From contig JAYFPY010000041.1 in the NCBI GenBank assembly GCA_034927505.1, forward strand, positions 1-59,331: 59,331 bases of DNA, read 5' to 3'. The notes beneath the pieces are model-generated. The model had not been told where the DNA came from, searched no databases, and worked only from the letters and a program-made list of their open reading frames with translations. Made by a program: the position numbers and the translations under genes. The first letter of the stretch is position 1, and the number at the start of each line of letters is the position of its first letter. This document shows, piece by piece, positions 34,249 through 43,083 of the stretch. Source of the stretch: RUG100 sp034927505. GTDB lineage: Bacteria > Bacillota > Clostridia > Peptostreptococcales > Anaerovoracaceae.

Positions 34249-35394
34249 CTATCTCCAAGTCAGCTTGTAGTATCCCGATGAATATTTATTCTGTCCGGAA
34301 ACTCTGATGTAGTATGTCCCCTTTTTGACTTTCTTCGACACAGCCGTTACATGTTTTCTGCTGCTGTTGAGGCTGCCGTTTTTAACGTTTATGCTCTTCC
34401 CTTTTTTTGTATATAATTTGACATTTATTTTTCCGCATGTCCTTCCCTGGGCGTACACCCTGAAAGATCTCTTGCTGCCTATCTTTACTCTGTACCAGTC
34501 CGCCTTTGTACTGCCTGCTGCGATCGTCCCTTTCCAGGATCTGTTCCTGATTTTCAGGACTGCAGCGGTCCGGTTCCGCCCGCTGAACTCTCTCCAGGAC
34601 TTGTTTGATACTTTTATCCTGGTGCATGTGGCCGCGGCCTTTGGAGCTATCCTGACGTAGTAAGTCTTGCCTGCCGTAACGCCGTAGTAAGCTTTTCCCT
34701 GGGTGGTCGTCACGCTGGCAGCTTTCTTGTTGCTCTTGAGCAGCTGCACTGTGTCCGGCGTCAAATCATGGCCGTACACTCTCATATACCCGGTGTATTT
34801 TGCCTTGAATTTGAAATACAGTCTGCCCTTTGATTTCATTGAAGCAAAGCCGCACCATGTGTTGTTGGACAATGTCCTGCCGGTACAGTTGTACATGTAC
34901 GGCTGCACGGTCACCACGTTGGTGTAGGGATCGCTGTTCGCCTCACTGTATACGGCGATGTAGCGCGTCTGTTTGGTGGTCTGCACTTCCTGTATAGTCG
35001 AAGCCACTTTCTTTGTGAGGATCTTTGTATCCGCCGCCTGCGAAGTGCAGCCTGCGTCCTTGAAAAGCCCCACCTGTACGTCGGAATGATTTACTGTTTT
35101 TGCAATAAAACGCAGCTTTAGCACTCCCGCCGAAGACGGTGATATTTTGTAGATCTTCCCGTTGTATTTCATCCCGTTGACTGTGACTGTACTGTTCTGT
35201 GTATACTTGACCACTCTGACAGGCACCGATTCGGTCCCCTTGTTCATGTTGGTTATGCTCATGGATCCGGTATCGTCTGCTGCCGCAGGTTCACTCATCA
35301 TCAGGATCAGTGATATCAGCATCACCGCCAGTACTATATTTCTTATTGTATTCTTTATTGTATTTCCCTTTGATTGTATATTTTCATTCATCAT
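34249..35394 (-). CDS. Secreted protein with PPC-like domains
   Basis: 381 aa. Signal sequence (about 17-38, ending EPAAA). Three beta-sandwich segments follow. The last one ends KKGTYYIRVSGQ...SGYYKLTWR and contains STKADWYRVKIGSKRSF, the same module as at the C-termini of the proteins at 8510-9706 and 9723-11537. No catalytic residues are seen. It lies 10 bp upstream of the glycerophosphodiesterase gene, so the two are likely cotranscribed. Function probably surface binding. Confidence 0.7.
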   Translation of the reverse strand: MMNENIQSKGNTIKNTIRNIVLAVMLISLILMMSEPAAADDTGSMSITNMNKGTESVPVRVVKYTQNSTVTVNGMKYNGKIYKISPSSAGVLKLRFIAKTVNHSDVQVGLFKDAGCTSQAADTKILTKKVASTIQEVQTTKQTRYIAVYSEANSDPYTNVVTVQPYMYNCTGRTLSNNTWCGFASMKSKGRLYFKFKAKYTGYMRVYGHDLTPDTVQLLKSNKKAASVTTTQGKAYYGVTAGKTYYVRIAPKAAATCTRIKVSNKSWREFSGRNRTAAVLKIRNRSWKGTIAAGSTKADWYRVKIGSKRSFRVYAQGRTCGKINVKLYTKKGKSINVKNGSLNSSRKHVTAVSKKVKKGTYYIRVSGQNKYSSGYYKLTWR

Positions 35395-35482
35395 TATATT
35401 GTAACATTTTTTCCCTGAAACGCCTAATCATGTGCCTTTTTTCATCAAATCTTCATATTGCCTCAAGCTGCCGGGGACATTC

Positions 35483-35517
35483 AAAAACAGGGACATATCA
35501 TTGATACATCCCTGTTT
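35483..35517 (-). terminator. Terminator of rpmF
   Basis: Minus strand AAACAGGGA pairs with TCCCTGTTT over a 15-base loop, followed by TTGA. It lies 25 bp after the rpmF stop. Confidence 0.7.
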
Positions 35518-35540
35518 CGATCTTTTCATCAATATGCCTG

Positions 35541-35717
35541 CTATTCGCCCATTACGTTCTTGCCGTCATAATAGTTGCAATTCGGGCATACTCTGTGCGG
35601 AAGCTTTGGCTCGTGGCACTGAGGGCATTCCGAGAGACCCGGTGCGGTCATTTTCATATTTGGACTTCTTCTCTTGTCTCTTCTGGCTTTTGATGTTTTC
35701 CTCTTAGGTACTGCCAT
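35541..35717 (-). CDS. rpmF: 50S ribosomal protein bL32
   Basis: 58 aa, starting MAVPKRKTSKARRDKRRSP. The zinc ribbon is CPQC (31-34) and CPNC (44-47), i.e. the zinc-binding form. Strong ribosome-binding site AAAGGAGGTG. It has its own promoter (35789-35818) and terminator. Downstream of ackA, as in many Clostridia. Confidence 0.97.
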   Translation of the reverse strand: MAVPKRKTSKARRDKRRSPNMKMTAPGLSECPQCHEPKLPHRVCPNCNYYDGKNVMGE

Positions 35718-35788
35718 TTCTACACCTCCTTTAGTATATCTAAAATTTCTTGTTTTTTATTCAATGCTGCAATAACAGCAACTTCTAG

Positions 35789-35818
35789 ATTATATCCTCT
35801 TTACAGGTCCTTTGTCAA
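35789..35818 (-). promoter_or_regulatory. Promoter of rpmF
   Basis: Minus-strand consensus TTGACA (35813-35818), 18-nt spacer, consensus TATAAT (35789-35794), about 70 bp upstream of the start codon. Confidence 0.85.
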
Positions 35819-35846
35819 CTGTTATTTCGGGTTATTGTTTCAGTAT

Positions 35847-37052
35847 TTATTTCAGAGCATTAACGATATTCAGCGTATCTCTTGCGATCATCAGTTCCTC
35901 GTTAGTCGGGATCAGGATGACCTTTACAGGAGAATCGTCTCTTGAAATAACCATTTCCTTGCCTCTGGTCTTGTTTTTTACCAGGTCCAGCTTGATTCCC
36001 AGGTTGCCCAGGTCGTTGCAGATGATATCTCTCATAGCGATGTCGTTTTCTCCTACGCCTGCTGTGAATACTATGGCGTCTACGCCGTTCATCTCAGCAA
36101 TATAAGCTCCGATGTAGAATCTTACCTTGTGTGCGAATACCTTTATTGCCAGCTGAGCTCTCTCGTTTCCTTCTTCGGCAGCTTCCTCCAGGTCTCTAAA
36201 ATCTGAAGACACGCCGGATATTCCCAGTACGCCTGATTTTTTGTTCAGTATTTCGTTGGCTTCTCCCTGTTCGAGGTTTTCTTTATCTCTGATGTATGTA
36301 ACGATGGCAGGGTCGATGTCTCCGCATCTGGTGCCCATTACCAGTCCTTCAAGAGGGGTGAATCCCATAGAAGTGTCTATGCATACGCCTCTTTTTATAG
36401 CCGATACGGAAGCTCCGTTGCCCAGGTGGCATGTGATGATCTTTGTATCGTCCAGGTTGCAGTTCATGATGTCTGCTGCTCTCTGTGCTACATATTTATG
36501 GCTGGTCCCGTGGAATCCGTATCTTCTGATACCGTGTTTCTGGTAGTATTCGTAAGGGATTGCGTATATGTATGATTCCGGCGGCATCGTCTGATGGAAA
36601 GCTGTATCGAATACTGCAGCCATTGGGGTATTCGGCATCAGTTCCTGACATGCTGCTATGCCCAGAAGGTTTGGCGGATTGTGGAGCGGCGCCAAGTCTA
36701 TACATTCTTCAAGATCCTTGATGACCTCCGGCGTGATGAGAACACTGTGGTCGTATTTTTCACCTGCGTGCACGACTCTGTGTCCAACTGCTCCCAGTTC
36801 GCTCATATCTTTGATGACACCGTGATCTTTGTCCACTACTGCATCCAGGACCTGCGCGATAGCCTCTTTGTGCGACGGCATCGGTGTCTCGTTCTTCCAT
36901 TTTTCATCATCGCCGATCTTTTCGTGGGTGATGACTGAACCGTCCATGCCGATCCTTTCGACCAGACCTTTTGCCAGAAGTGACTCGTTTTCCATATTCA
37001 GCACCTGATATTTCAACGATGAACTGCCACAGTTAATAACTAATACTTTCAT
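35847..37052 (-). CDS. ackA: Acetate kinase
   Basis: 401 aa, full length. Family signatures: VLVINCGSSSLKYQVLN at the N-terminus, GHRVVHAGEKYDHSVLI, DTAFHQTMPPESYIYAIP, RRYGFHGTSHKYV, CHLGNGASVSAI and TAGVGEND. It makes ATP and acetate from acetyl phosphate, the usual fermentative energy step in Clostridia. No pta gene in the window. Own promoter at 37095-37123. Confidence 0.97.
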   Translation of the reverse strand: MKVLVINCGSSSLKYQVLNMENESLLAKGLVERIGMDGSVITHEKIGDDEKWKNETPMPSHKEAIAQVLDAVVDKDHGVIKDMSELGAVGHRVVHAGEKYDHSVLITPEVIKDLEECIDLAPLHNPPNLLGIAACQELMPNTPMAAVFDTAFHQTMPPESYIYAIPYEYYQKHGIRRYGFHGTSHKYVAQRAADIMNCNLDDTKIITCHLGNGASVSAIKRGVCIDTSMGFTPLEGLVMGTRCGDIDPAIVTYIRDKENLEQGEANEILNKKSGVLGISGVSSDFRDLEEAAEEGNERAQLAIKVFAHKVRFYIGAYIAEMNGVDAIVFTAGVGENDIAMRDIICNDLGNLGIKLDLVKNKTRGKEMVISRDDSPVKVILIPTNEELMIARDTLNIVNALK

Positions 37053-37094
37053 TTGCGATCTCCTTCGATTCTTTTTTATTTATTTTATATATTG

Positions 37095-37123
37095 TATATA
37101 CTCTTATGTCTCTTTTGCCTCAA
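37095..37123 (-). promoter_or_regulatory. Promoter of ackA
   Basis: Minus-strand TTGAGG (37118-37123), 17-nt spacer, TATATA (37095-37100). The ribosome-binding site GAAGGAG follows near the ATG. Confidence 0.55.
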
Positions 37124-37156
37124 GCCCTATTATTATATGATATTTTCCATCATGTA

Positions 37157-38335
37157 TCAAGGTTTTATTGTCGGTTTCATGACCATGTCGCTGCGGCTGT
37201 ACATGTCCCGACCTGTCATCCGGTTGTACATGTCCGACGCCAGTATGTCCAGATCCAGCGACCGGGATGAATATTCGCTGCGGTTTATGTTGGTCAGAAG
37301 AGGTATGGAATTCATTTCATTATCTCTGACAATCCTGAGCAGCCGCCTGCCTTCAGGTCCTGCCGCCAGTATCCTGGCGTACGTCCCGGCTTTTCGGCTC
37401 TTTTCAATATCCCTCTTTGTCAGCCCCATGAGTATATGCAGCAGCATCCTGTTGATCCCGGTCCTGGTGTATCTTTTGGATTTCACTGCCCGGGCATAGC
37501 CTTCGAGAGAACCGTACATCCGTATTTCTTTTTTCAGTCTATTCTCTATCCCTTCACCTACGCCGTATATTTCGGACAGTTCTTCCGGACCGGTCTGAAG
37601 TATTTTCAACTGCAGAGCCGGCCACATATCCTCAGGCACCGCGGGCCGTTCATCGGGAAGGGCGGGCACCGCGTCTGCGATACCTTCCCTGTCTCCTGCG
37701 TACAGTTTTTCACGGATCGCCGCAGCGGACGGGAACCGTACATCCATTGAAGTGTCTCCGTACAGGCCCTGCCTTCTGACTGTGTGGGCCCCTATCTTCG
37801 AGCCGGTCCGCCGCAGGGCCTTGATGTACTCCACCCCGAGGATATTGTTGGGCTGAGACAACAGGCCGGCCGCCGCAGGACCTATCACCTCGGCCACAGC
37901 CGCCTGCCGCGCCGCCGGATAAGCCAACCCTTCTTTCAGTTTTTCCTTCAGGACTTTTTTGAATTCATCCGGCTCGTCGGTGAGGAATCCGGCCAGCTGA
38001 TACAATTCTCCTGCCTGTCCCGATTCACTGCCGAAGGAAATGTCCGTCACACAGCCCAGCCCGTTGAATATGTCTACAGCCCCTGCTGCAAATCCTTCGG
38101 CACTGCCTGTGGCGTAGATGAAAGGCAGCTCTATCACAAGATCGACTCCCGATTCCACTGCCATTTTCGATCTGACCCATTTGTCGTATACGGCCGGCTC
38201 ACCTCTCTGGGTGAAATCTCCGGACATTACAGCCACTATAAAATCGGCCTTACTCATCACCCGGCTTTCAGTCAGGTGATAAATATGGCCGTTATGTATC
38301 GGATTGTATTCAGCTGTGACGCCGAGGACTCTCAT
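37157..38335 (-). CDS. tmcAL: tRNA(Met) cytidine acetate ligase (TmcAL, formerly YlbM)
   Basis: 392 aa. N-terminal nucleotidyltransferase-fold motif GVTAEYNPIHNGHIYHL (HxGH), followed by AVMSGDFTQRGEPAVYDKW and ISFGSESG, all typical of the family. It makes N4-acetylcytidine at the wobble position of elongator tRNA-Met using acetate and ATP. Position upstream of ackA fits an acetate theme. The ATG shares one base with the stop of the upstream coiled-coil gene (TAATG), so translation is coupled. Confidence 0.92.
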   Translation of the reverse strand: MRVLGVTAEYNPIHNGHIYHLTESRVMSKADFIVAVMSGDFTQRGEPAVYDKWVRSKMAVESGVDLVIELPFIYATGSAEGFAAGAVDIFNGLGCVTDISFGSESGQAGELYQLAGFLTDEPDEFKKVLKEKLKEGLAYPAARQAAVAEVIGPAAAGLLSQPNNILGVEYIKALRRTGSKIGAHTVRRQGLYGDTSMDVRFPSAAAIREKLYAGDREGIADAVPALPDERPAVPEDMWPALQLKILQTGPEELSEIYGVGEGIENRLKKEIRMYGSLEGYARAVKSKRYTRTGINRMLLHILMGLTKRDIEKSRKAGTYARILAAGPEGRRLLRIVRDNEMNSIPLLTNINRSEYSSRSLDLDILASDMYNRMTGRDMYSRSDMVMKPTIKP

Positions 38336-38961
38336 TATTCTTCTTCGTCTCCGTAGTAGTCTTCCGGCTGGCCTTCCGTTCCTTCGCCGTTTGCACCGCT
38401 GCTGTTTTCTGCAGCTCTCTCTACCTTTGAGCTGTCCAGATTCATGGAAGTTTTATACGCCATTTCTTTTATTTCGTCTCTGTTTTGGGCAAGAGTTGCG
38501 TTGACCTCATTGAATGTCCCCTCCAGCTGTTTGAACATGTCTGCGAAATATGTAGTAGACAGCTCGTCCATTTTTTCCTGAAAGTTGAAGAGTATCCCGT
38601 CTACATAATCGTAGGTACTCATCTTCAGCTGTCTCACACTGTCCTGAGTTATATTCATCAGTTCTTCGGCTCTCTCGCTGGCATGGCTCATGATCTTGTC
38701 GTTTGCTATCAGATCTTCAGCCTGCTGCTGTGCGTTCTTTATTATTGTTTCGTATTCGACTTTGGCTTCTCCGAGGATCCTGTCTCTTTCGTTTTTTATC
38801 CACTGCGCCTGCTGTATTTCATCGGGCAGTTCGGTCCTGATCTCTTTTACCAGTTCCAGCAGCTCTGTAGCGTCTACCATTATCTTGCCTGTCAGCGGCA
38901 GACCGGAGCTGGTATCCACGATTTCTTCGATTTCTCCTAACAGTTCCAATACCTTCATCAT
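38335..38961 (-). CDS. Coiled-coil protein conserved between coaD and tmcAL
   Basis: 208 aa, mostly helical and highly charged, with a long coiled-coil (about 35-165: KNERDRILGEAKVEYETIIK) that resembles F-/V-type ATPase stalk subunits or DivIVA-like proteins, and an acidic disordered tail (EGTEGQPEDYYGDEEE). No enzymatic motif. The start overlaps the coaD stop. The second ATG (38958) is better spaced from GGAGG than the first. Genes of this type occupy this position in many Clostridia. Function unknown, possibly cell-envelope or division related. Confidence 0.65.
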   Translation of the reverse strand: MMKVLELLGEIEEIVDTSSGLPLTGKIMVDATELLELVKEIRTELPDEIQQAQWIKNERDRILGEAKVEYETIIKNAQQQAEDLIANDKIMSHASERAEELMNITQDSVRQLKMSTYDYVDGILFNFQEKMDELSTTYFADMFKQLEGTFNEVNATLAQNRDEIKEMAYKTSMNLDSSKVERAAENSSGANGEGTEGQPEDYYGDEEE

Positions 38962-39446
38962 TTACCTCCGTTAAATTTTTCTTCCATCTTTGATAAAACT
39001 ATGTCCGGCACCAGCCCTTCGATGCTGCCGCCGAGAGATGATACCTCTTTGGCCATTGATGAACTGATGAAAGAATACCCCGGGTCGGTCATCAGAAAGA
39101 CTGTCTCGACGCGGCCCTCATATAATCTGGCGTTCATCTGCGCCATCTGTATCTCATATTCAAAATCCGTGCTGCCGCGAAGCCCGCGGACTACTATGTC
39201 AAATCCGTTCTTGTTCACGTACTCCGCAAGAAGTCCTGAAAAAGAATCCACTTCCACATTTTTGATGGGTTTTGTCGCCTCTTTTATCATTTTCATCCTC
39301 TCCTCAGCCGAAAAGAGGGGCTTTTTTGAAGGGTTTTCTATTACCCCGACCACCAGTTTTTCACACGTTTTTGCGGCTCGTCTGATAAGGTCCAGATGTC
39401 CGCAGGTCAAAGGGTCGAAAGACCCTGCATACAGCGCTTTGTTCAT
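38958..39446 (-). CDS. coaD: Phosphopantetheine adenylyltransferase
   Basis: 162 aa. N-terminal ALYAGSFDPLTCGHLDLIRRA with the GH motif, VRGLRGSTDFEYE and YSFISSSMAKEV are diagnostic. Fourth step of coenzyme A synthesis (4'-phosphopantetheine + ATP to dephospho-CoA). In the recG-rsmD-coaD gene order, 35 bp after rsmD. Confidence 0.97.
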   Translation of the reverse strand: MNKALYAGSFDPLTCGHLDLIRRAAKTCEKLVVGVIENPSKKPLFSAEERMKMIKEATKPIKNVEVDSFSGLLAEYVNKNGFDIVVRGLRGSTDFEYEIQMAQMNARLYEGRVETVFLMTDPGYSFISSSMAKEVSSLGGSIEGLVPDIVLSKMEEKFNGGK

Positions 39447-39481
39447 TAAGCTTTCCTCCGCTTGTATAATGTATTAGTTTA

Positions 39482-40018
39482 TCACATGTATATTGAAAGT
39501 ACAACTCTGCCGTACCTTTTCTCTTTGACTTTTTGAAAGCCGAAAACCTGATCGGGCATCTCTTTGTCCCGAAAATGTTCTGCTATTATTTTCCCGCCTT
39601 CGGCAAGGAGATTTCTCTCGGATATGGCTTCCATGGATTTTTCCAGAAGGTTCTTTTTGTATGGCGGATCCAGGAAAAAAATGTCTATCTTTTCATCGAT
39701 CATGTCCAGCGCCTTTATACAGTCGCCGTGTATTATCCGGCTGTTTTCCTCCGCCCGGCACATTTCCACATTGTCTTTGATCAGCTTTATGCTTTCTCCC
39801 GCATGATCGCAGAACCAGCAGTGCTCTGCTCCCCTGCTGAGAGCTTCCAGGCCCAGGTTTCCGGTCCCGGCGAACAGGTCGCATACTTTGGCTCCGTAAA
39901 TGTCGGGGGCTATGATGGAAAACAGAGCTTCCTTCACTTTTTCTGTGGTGGGTCTCACCAGATCGTCTTTCGGTACGAACAGTCTCCTGCCTTTGTAATC
40001 TCCTGCAATTATCCTCAT
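39482..40018 (-). CDS. rsmD: 16S rRNA (guanine966-N2)-methyltransferase RsmD
   Basis: 178 aa. MRIIAGDYKGRRLFVPK is the standard N-terminus. The SAM site is DLFAGTGNLGLEALSRGA and the catalytic motif LDPPY. The start at 40018 overlaps the recG stop by four bases (ATGA). The open frame extends further upstream but only antisense-free inside recG in another frame, so that part is not coding. Methylates G966 of 16S rRNA. Confidence 0.95.
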   Translation of the reverse strand: MRIIAGDYKGRRLFVPKDDLVRPTTEKVKEALFSIIAPDIYGAKVCDLFAGTGNLGLEALSRGAEHCWFCDHAGESIKLIKDNVEMCRAEENSRIIHGDCIKALDMIDEKIDIFFLDPPYKKNLLEKSMEAISERNLLAEGGKIIAEHFRDKEMPDQVFGFQKVKEKRYGRVVLSIYM

Positions 40019-42027
40019 ATCATTGTCCTCCTTATATCCTCTCCGAAGGACATTATTACCCTGTCCTTCAGTTTTTGATGATGATTCAACTCCGGATCTC
40101 TGCCCAGCACTTCCATAGCCTTCTCCCGGCACAGTTCCAGTATTTTCAGATGTTTGACCAGGTCTGCGATGTGCATGTCCGGGATGCCGTGCTGACGGGT
40201 CCCGAATATTTCTCCCGGTCCGCGCAGATCCAGATCTTTCTCGGCGATATAAAATCCGTCGCTGCTCTCGGTGAGTGTCTTTGCCCTCTCCAGTGCAACT
40301 TCGCCGGCCCCTGCTCCGCATATGAGTATGCAGTATGACTGATCCAGGCCTCTGCCTACCCGGCCGCGGAGCTGGTGAAGCTGGGCCAGACCGAACCGTT
40401 CGGCGTTTTCGATGACCATTACTGTAGCTGCCGGCACATTTATGCCGACTTCGATCACGACGGTCGCCACCAGTATGTCCACATCGCCCCTCCGGAACGC
40501 TTCCATTATCCCGTCCTTTTCATCCTGTTTCATCTCTCCGTGGATAAGGACTACGTTCCTGCCGGGAAACCTGCCTTTCAGTTCTTCGGCCAGATCCTCC
40601 GCATTGGCAGCCTCGATGGCGTCGCTTTCTTCTATGAGGGGAGCCACAACATAAGCCTGCCTTCCTTTTTCCAGTTCCTCCTGCACAAAGCCGTATACCT
40701 TGTCTCTCGCCTTTGAAGTCACGGTTTTTGTCCTGATGGGGATCCTTCCCGGCGGCATTTCGTCTATGACGGAAACGTCCAGGTCGCCGTACAGCACTAC
40801 CGCCATGGTCCTTGGGATGGGCGTTGCTGTCATGACCAGTATGTCCGGGTTCTTTCCCTTTTCCACCAGCTGCATCCTCTGGTTCACTCCGAACCGGTGC
40901 TGCTCGTCGGTTATGACAAGGCCCAGGTCCCGAAACTCCACGCCGGGCTGCAGCAGGGCGTGTGTGCCTATGATGATGTCGGTCTCGCCGGATGCCAGCC
41001 GGTCCAGCTGCTCCTTCTTTTCCTTTGCCGTCATGTGTCCGGACAGATATCCCACGTTCACTCCGAGAGGCTCAAAATCATTTTTAAGGTTCTCATAATG
41101 CTGTTTCATCAGTATGTCCGTCGGTGCCATGAAAGCTCCCTGATATCCGCTTTTTACGGCCTTGTAGAGGGCTATCTCCGCCACGGCGGTCTTGCCGGAG
41201 CCCACATCGCCCTGGACCAGCCGGTTCATAGCGTTTGAAGAAGCCATGTCTGCTCCGATCTCCCTGACTACTCTCTTCTGCGCATCTGTCAGACCGAAGG
41301 GCATTTTTTTGATGAACTCTTCCTCCGCTCCTTTTTTGTCCATGACGATTCCTTGTTCCGCTCGTTTTTTCATCATTAGAAGACCGGTCTGGAGTATGAA
41401 AAGCTCATCGAAGATGAGTCGGTATTTTGCCCTTTTCAGAGCTTCATCATCCGGCGGGAAATGGACTGAAGCAAGCGCCTCGGCCAGCGGGCACAGATCG
41501 TTGTCTTCTATGATCTCGGAAGGCAGATAGTCTTCGACGGCGCCGGCACGCGCTGCTGCCTGTTTCTGCAGCTTTCTCATTTCGATCTGCCCTATGCCTT
41601 CTGTCAGCGGGTATATGGGGATTATCCCGGCGTCGTCAAATGTGTCAGTGACCTCCGGGTGTATCATCTGTATCCGCCCTTCTCTTTCCCGGGGAGTCCC
41701 GTAGAAATAGTACTCTTTGCCCTTTTTTACAAACCTGGATATGTAATATGCATTAAAAAAGAGAACTTCCATCCGCGACGGACCGTCCTCTGTGAGAATG
41801 CTGGTGATCCTTTTCCTTCCGGCTCCGGAATACTGTCTGACCATGACAACCAGCCCTTTTGTCAGGGCTGCCTTTCCCGGCTCCAGATCAGATATCGGCG
41901 TTACCCTGCTCCTGTCCTGGTAATCCCTCGGAAACAGATACAGAAGATCCGTTACCGTTTCGATCGATAGCTTTTTCAGGGCCGCGGCCTTTTTAGGACC
42001 GACTCCCTTCAGTTCACTTACAATCAT
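40015..42027 (-). CDS. recG: ATP-dependent DNA helicase RecG
   Basis: About 670 aa. An N-terminal HhH-like start (SELKGVGPKKAAALKKL) and wedge domain are followed by the SF2 motor: VQGDVGSGKTAVAE (Walker A), TDEQHRFGV (DEQH), MTATPIPRTMAV, and VGRGLDQSYC. It remodels stalled replication forks. The frame is open to 42060, but that TTG has no ribosome-binding site. The ATG at 42027 begins the conserved sequence. It overlaps the Asp23-family gene by 14 bp. The fatty-acid kinase gene fakA (yloV), common between these two genes in Bacillota, is absent. Confidence 0.94.
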   Translation of the reverse strand: MIVSELKGVGPKKAAALKKLSIETVTDLLYLFPRDYQDRSRVTPISDLEPGKAALTKGLVVMVRQYSGAGRKRITSILTEDGPSRMEVLFFNAYYISRFVKKGKEYYFYGTPREREGRIQMIHPEVTDTFDDAGIIPIYPLTEGIGQIEMRKLQKQAAARAGAVEDYLPSEIIEDNDLCPLAEALASVHFPPDDEALKRAKYRLIFDELFILQTGLLMMKKRAEQGIVMDKKGAEEEFIKKMPFGLTDAQKRVVREIGADMASSNAMNRLVQGDVGSGKTAVAEIALYKAVKSGYQGAFMAPTDILMKQHYENLKNDFEPLGVNVGYLSGHMTAKEKKEQLDRLASGETDIIIGTHALLQPGVEFRDLGLVITDEQHRFGVNQRMQLVEKGKNPDILVMTATPIPRTMAVVLYGDLDVSVIDEMPPGRIPIRTKTVTSKARDKVYGFVQEELEKGRQAYVVAPLIEESDAIEAANAEDLAEELKGRFPGRNVVLIHGEMKQDEKDGIMEAFRRGDVDILVATVVIEVGINVPAATVMVIENAERFGLAQLHQLRGRVGRGLDQSYCILICGAGAGEVALERAKTLTESSDGFYIAEKDLDLRGPGEIFGTRQHGIPDMHIADLVKHLKILELCREKAMEVLGRDPELNHHQKLKDRVIMSFGEDIRRTMI

Positions 42028-42427
42028 ATCGTCTGCTGACCTCGATGTTCCTCTTTGCAATATTTTTCGATATCATCCCGGCGACTACCACCGAAATGCT
42101 GTCCGGTTCAACGCCCAGAAAAGTCCGGACTCCGTTATGTATATCTTCTATGAGAGAATTTGTGGTTCTTGTTATGCTGCTGCCGAATCTTATTATTACG
42201 AAAAACTTTATGGACGGCACGCCCTTTTCATCGAATGTGATGTCTATGTTGTCGATATCGTCCATGCCGCTGATCCGTCCCATAAGGCCTGTTATCCTGC
42301 CCTTGTGGTTGGATATATGCACCTTTTTGCGCTGTTTTTTTACAGCCTCCAGCACTACCAGTCCAACTGCATGTCTCGTAACTGTGATCTTCCCGTATTC
42401 AGTTGTTGTGACACTGTTATCAGCCAT
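42014..42427 (-). CDS. Asp23/Gls24 (YloU) family protein
   Basis: 137 aa with the Asp23 signature (YGKITVTRHAVGLVVLEAVKK ending in a conserved TRTTNSLIEDIHNGVRTFLG). Soluble cytoplasmic family linked to envelope stress and fatty-acid metabolism. It is the YloU position upstream of recG. Translationally overlaps recG. Upstream lies the rpmB terminator. Confidence 0.9.
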   Translation of the reverse strand: MADNSVTTTEYGKITVTRHAVGLVVLEAVKKQRKKVHISNHKGRITGLMGRISGMDDIDNIDITFDEKGVPSIKFFVIIRFGSSITRTTNSLIEDIHNGVRTFLGVEPDSISVVVAGMISKNIAKRNIEVSRRYDCK

Positions 42428-42463
42428 ATTGCTCTCTGCCTGCTCCCTTTGACCCTTTAAACC

Positions 42464-42497
42464 AAAAAATCTGTACCTGACGGCACAGATTTTTTTC
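42464..42497 (-). terminator. Terminator of rpmB
   Basis: Minus strand AAAATCTGTGCC / GGTACAGATTTT with loop GTCA, followed by TT, directly after the rpmB stop. Confidence 0.75.
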
Positions 42498-42504
42498 TTC
42501 CAAA

Positions 42505-42696
42505 TTAGTTGGCGCGGTTGACTTTACCGGATCTGATGCATCTCGTGCATACATTTGCCTTTCTTACTTTGCCATCTTCTTCAATCCTTACAGTCTGGAT
42601 ATTTGCATTCCATTTTCTTCTGGTATGTCTGTTGGAATGTGATACATTATTGCCGGAAACCTGTCCTTTTCCGCATACTTCGCATTTTCTTGACAT
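42505..42696 (-). CDS. rpmB: 50S ribosomal protein bL28
   Basis: 63 aa: MSRKCEVCGKGQVSGNNVSH and NVCTRCIRSGKV, with the zinc-binding Cys pairs CEVC and CTRC. The ATG at 42696 is chosen because the earlier GTG (42705) lies inside the AAAGGAGGTGCGG ribosome-binding site. Own promoter and terminator. Confidence 0.97.
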   Translation of the reverse strand: MSRKCEVCGKGQVSGNNVSHSNRHTRRKWNANIQTVRIEEDGKVRKANVCTRCIRSGKVNRAN

Positions 42697-43003
42697 TTGC
42701 CGCACCTCCTTTTACAAATTTCTTATCTATAGTAAAGCTTTTGTTTCCTCGCGAACAATCGACATTATACCATATCATTGCATGCCTTTACAAGCGTTTT
42801 TTGCCATACTTTCAGTATATTTGCCAAAGAATACCTCTGTGCCGCTGAGTATCCTGCCGGCAGCGTGAATTTGGAATGGCTGATATGCCTCTTCTGCGCT
42901 GTATTTCTACAACATATAGTGCCAATCGATTTATATATTTCAATTATATCCTATATATACAGTACGTCAATCGCTTTCTTGAAAAAAACCGAAAGTGAAT
43001 CAT
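42697..43003. other. Intergenic region between rpmB and the PepD-like lipoprotein
   Basis: It contains the rpmB promoter and short AT-rich stretches. No supported gene is seen. Confidence 0.5.
42764..42793 (-). promoter_or_regulatory. Promoter of rpmB
   Basis: Minus-strand TTGTAA (42788-42793), 18-nt spacer, TATAAT (42764-42769). Confidence 0.7.
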
Positions 43004-43032
43004 TGGTCACTGTTATATCATTATTTATATAT
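43004..43032 (+). promoter_or_regulatory. Promoter of the PepD-like lipoprotein gene
   Basis: TTGGTC (43004-43009), 17-nt spacer, TATATA (43027-43032). A TATTAT at 43040-43045 is an alternative -10. Confidence 0.4.
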
Positions 43033-43083
43033 TTGTGCTATTATATTCAGTATCAAAATCTTTAACAGGAGACACTACAGACT

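Noticed and set aside
40019..40321. N-terminal extension of the rsmD frame
   Set aside because: It lies inside recG in another frame and has low-complexity, Arg-rich composition; rsmD begins at 40018.
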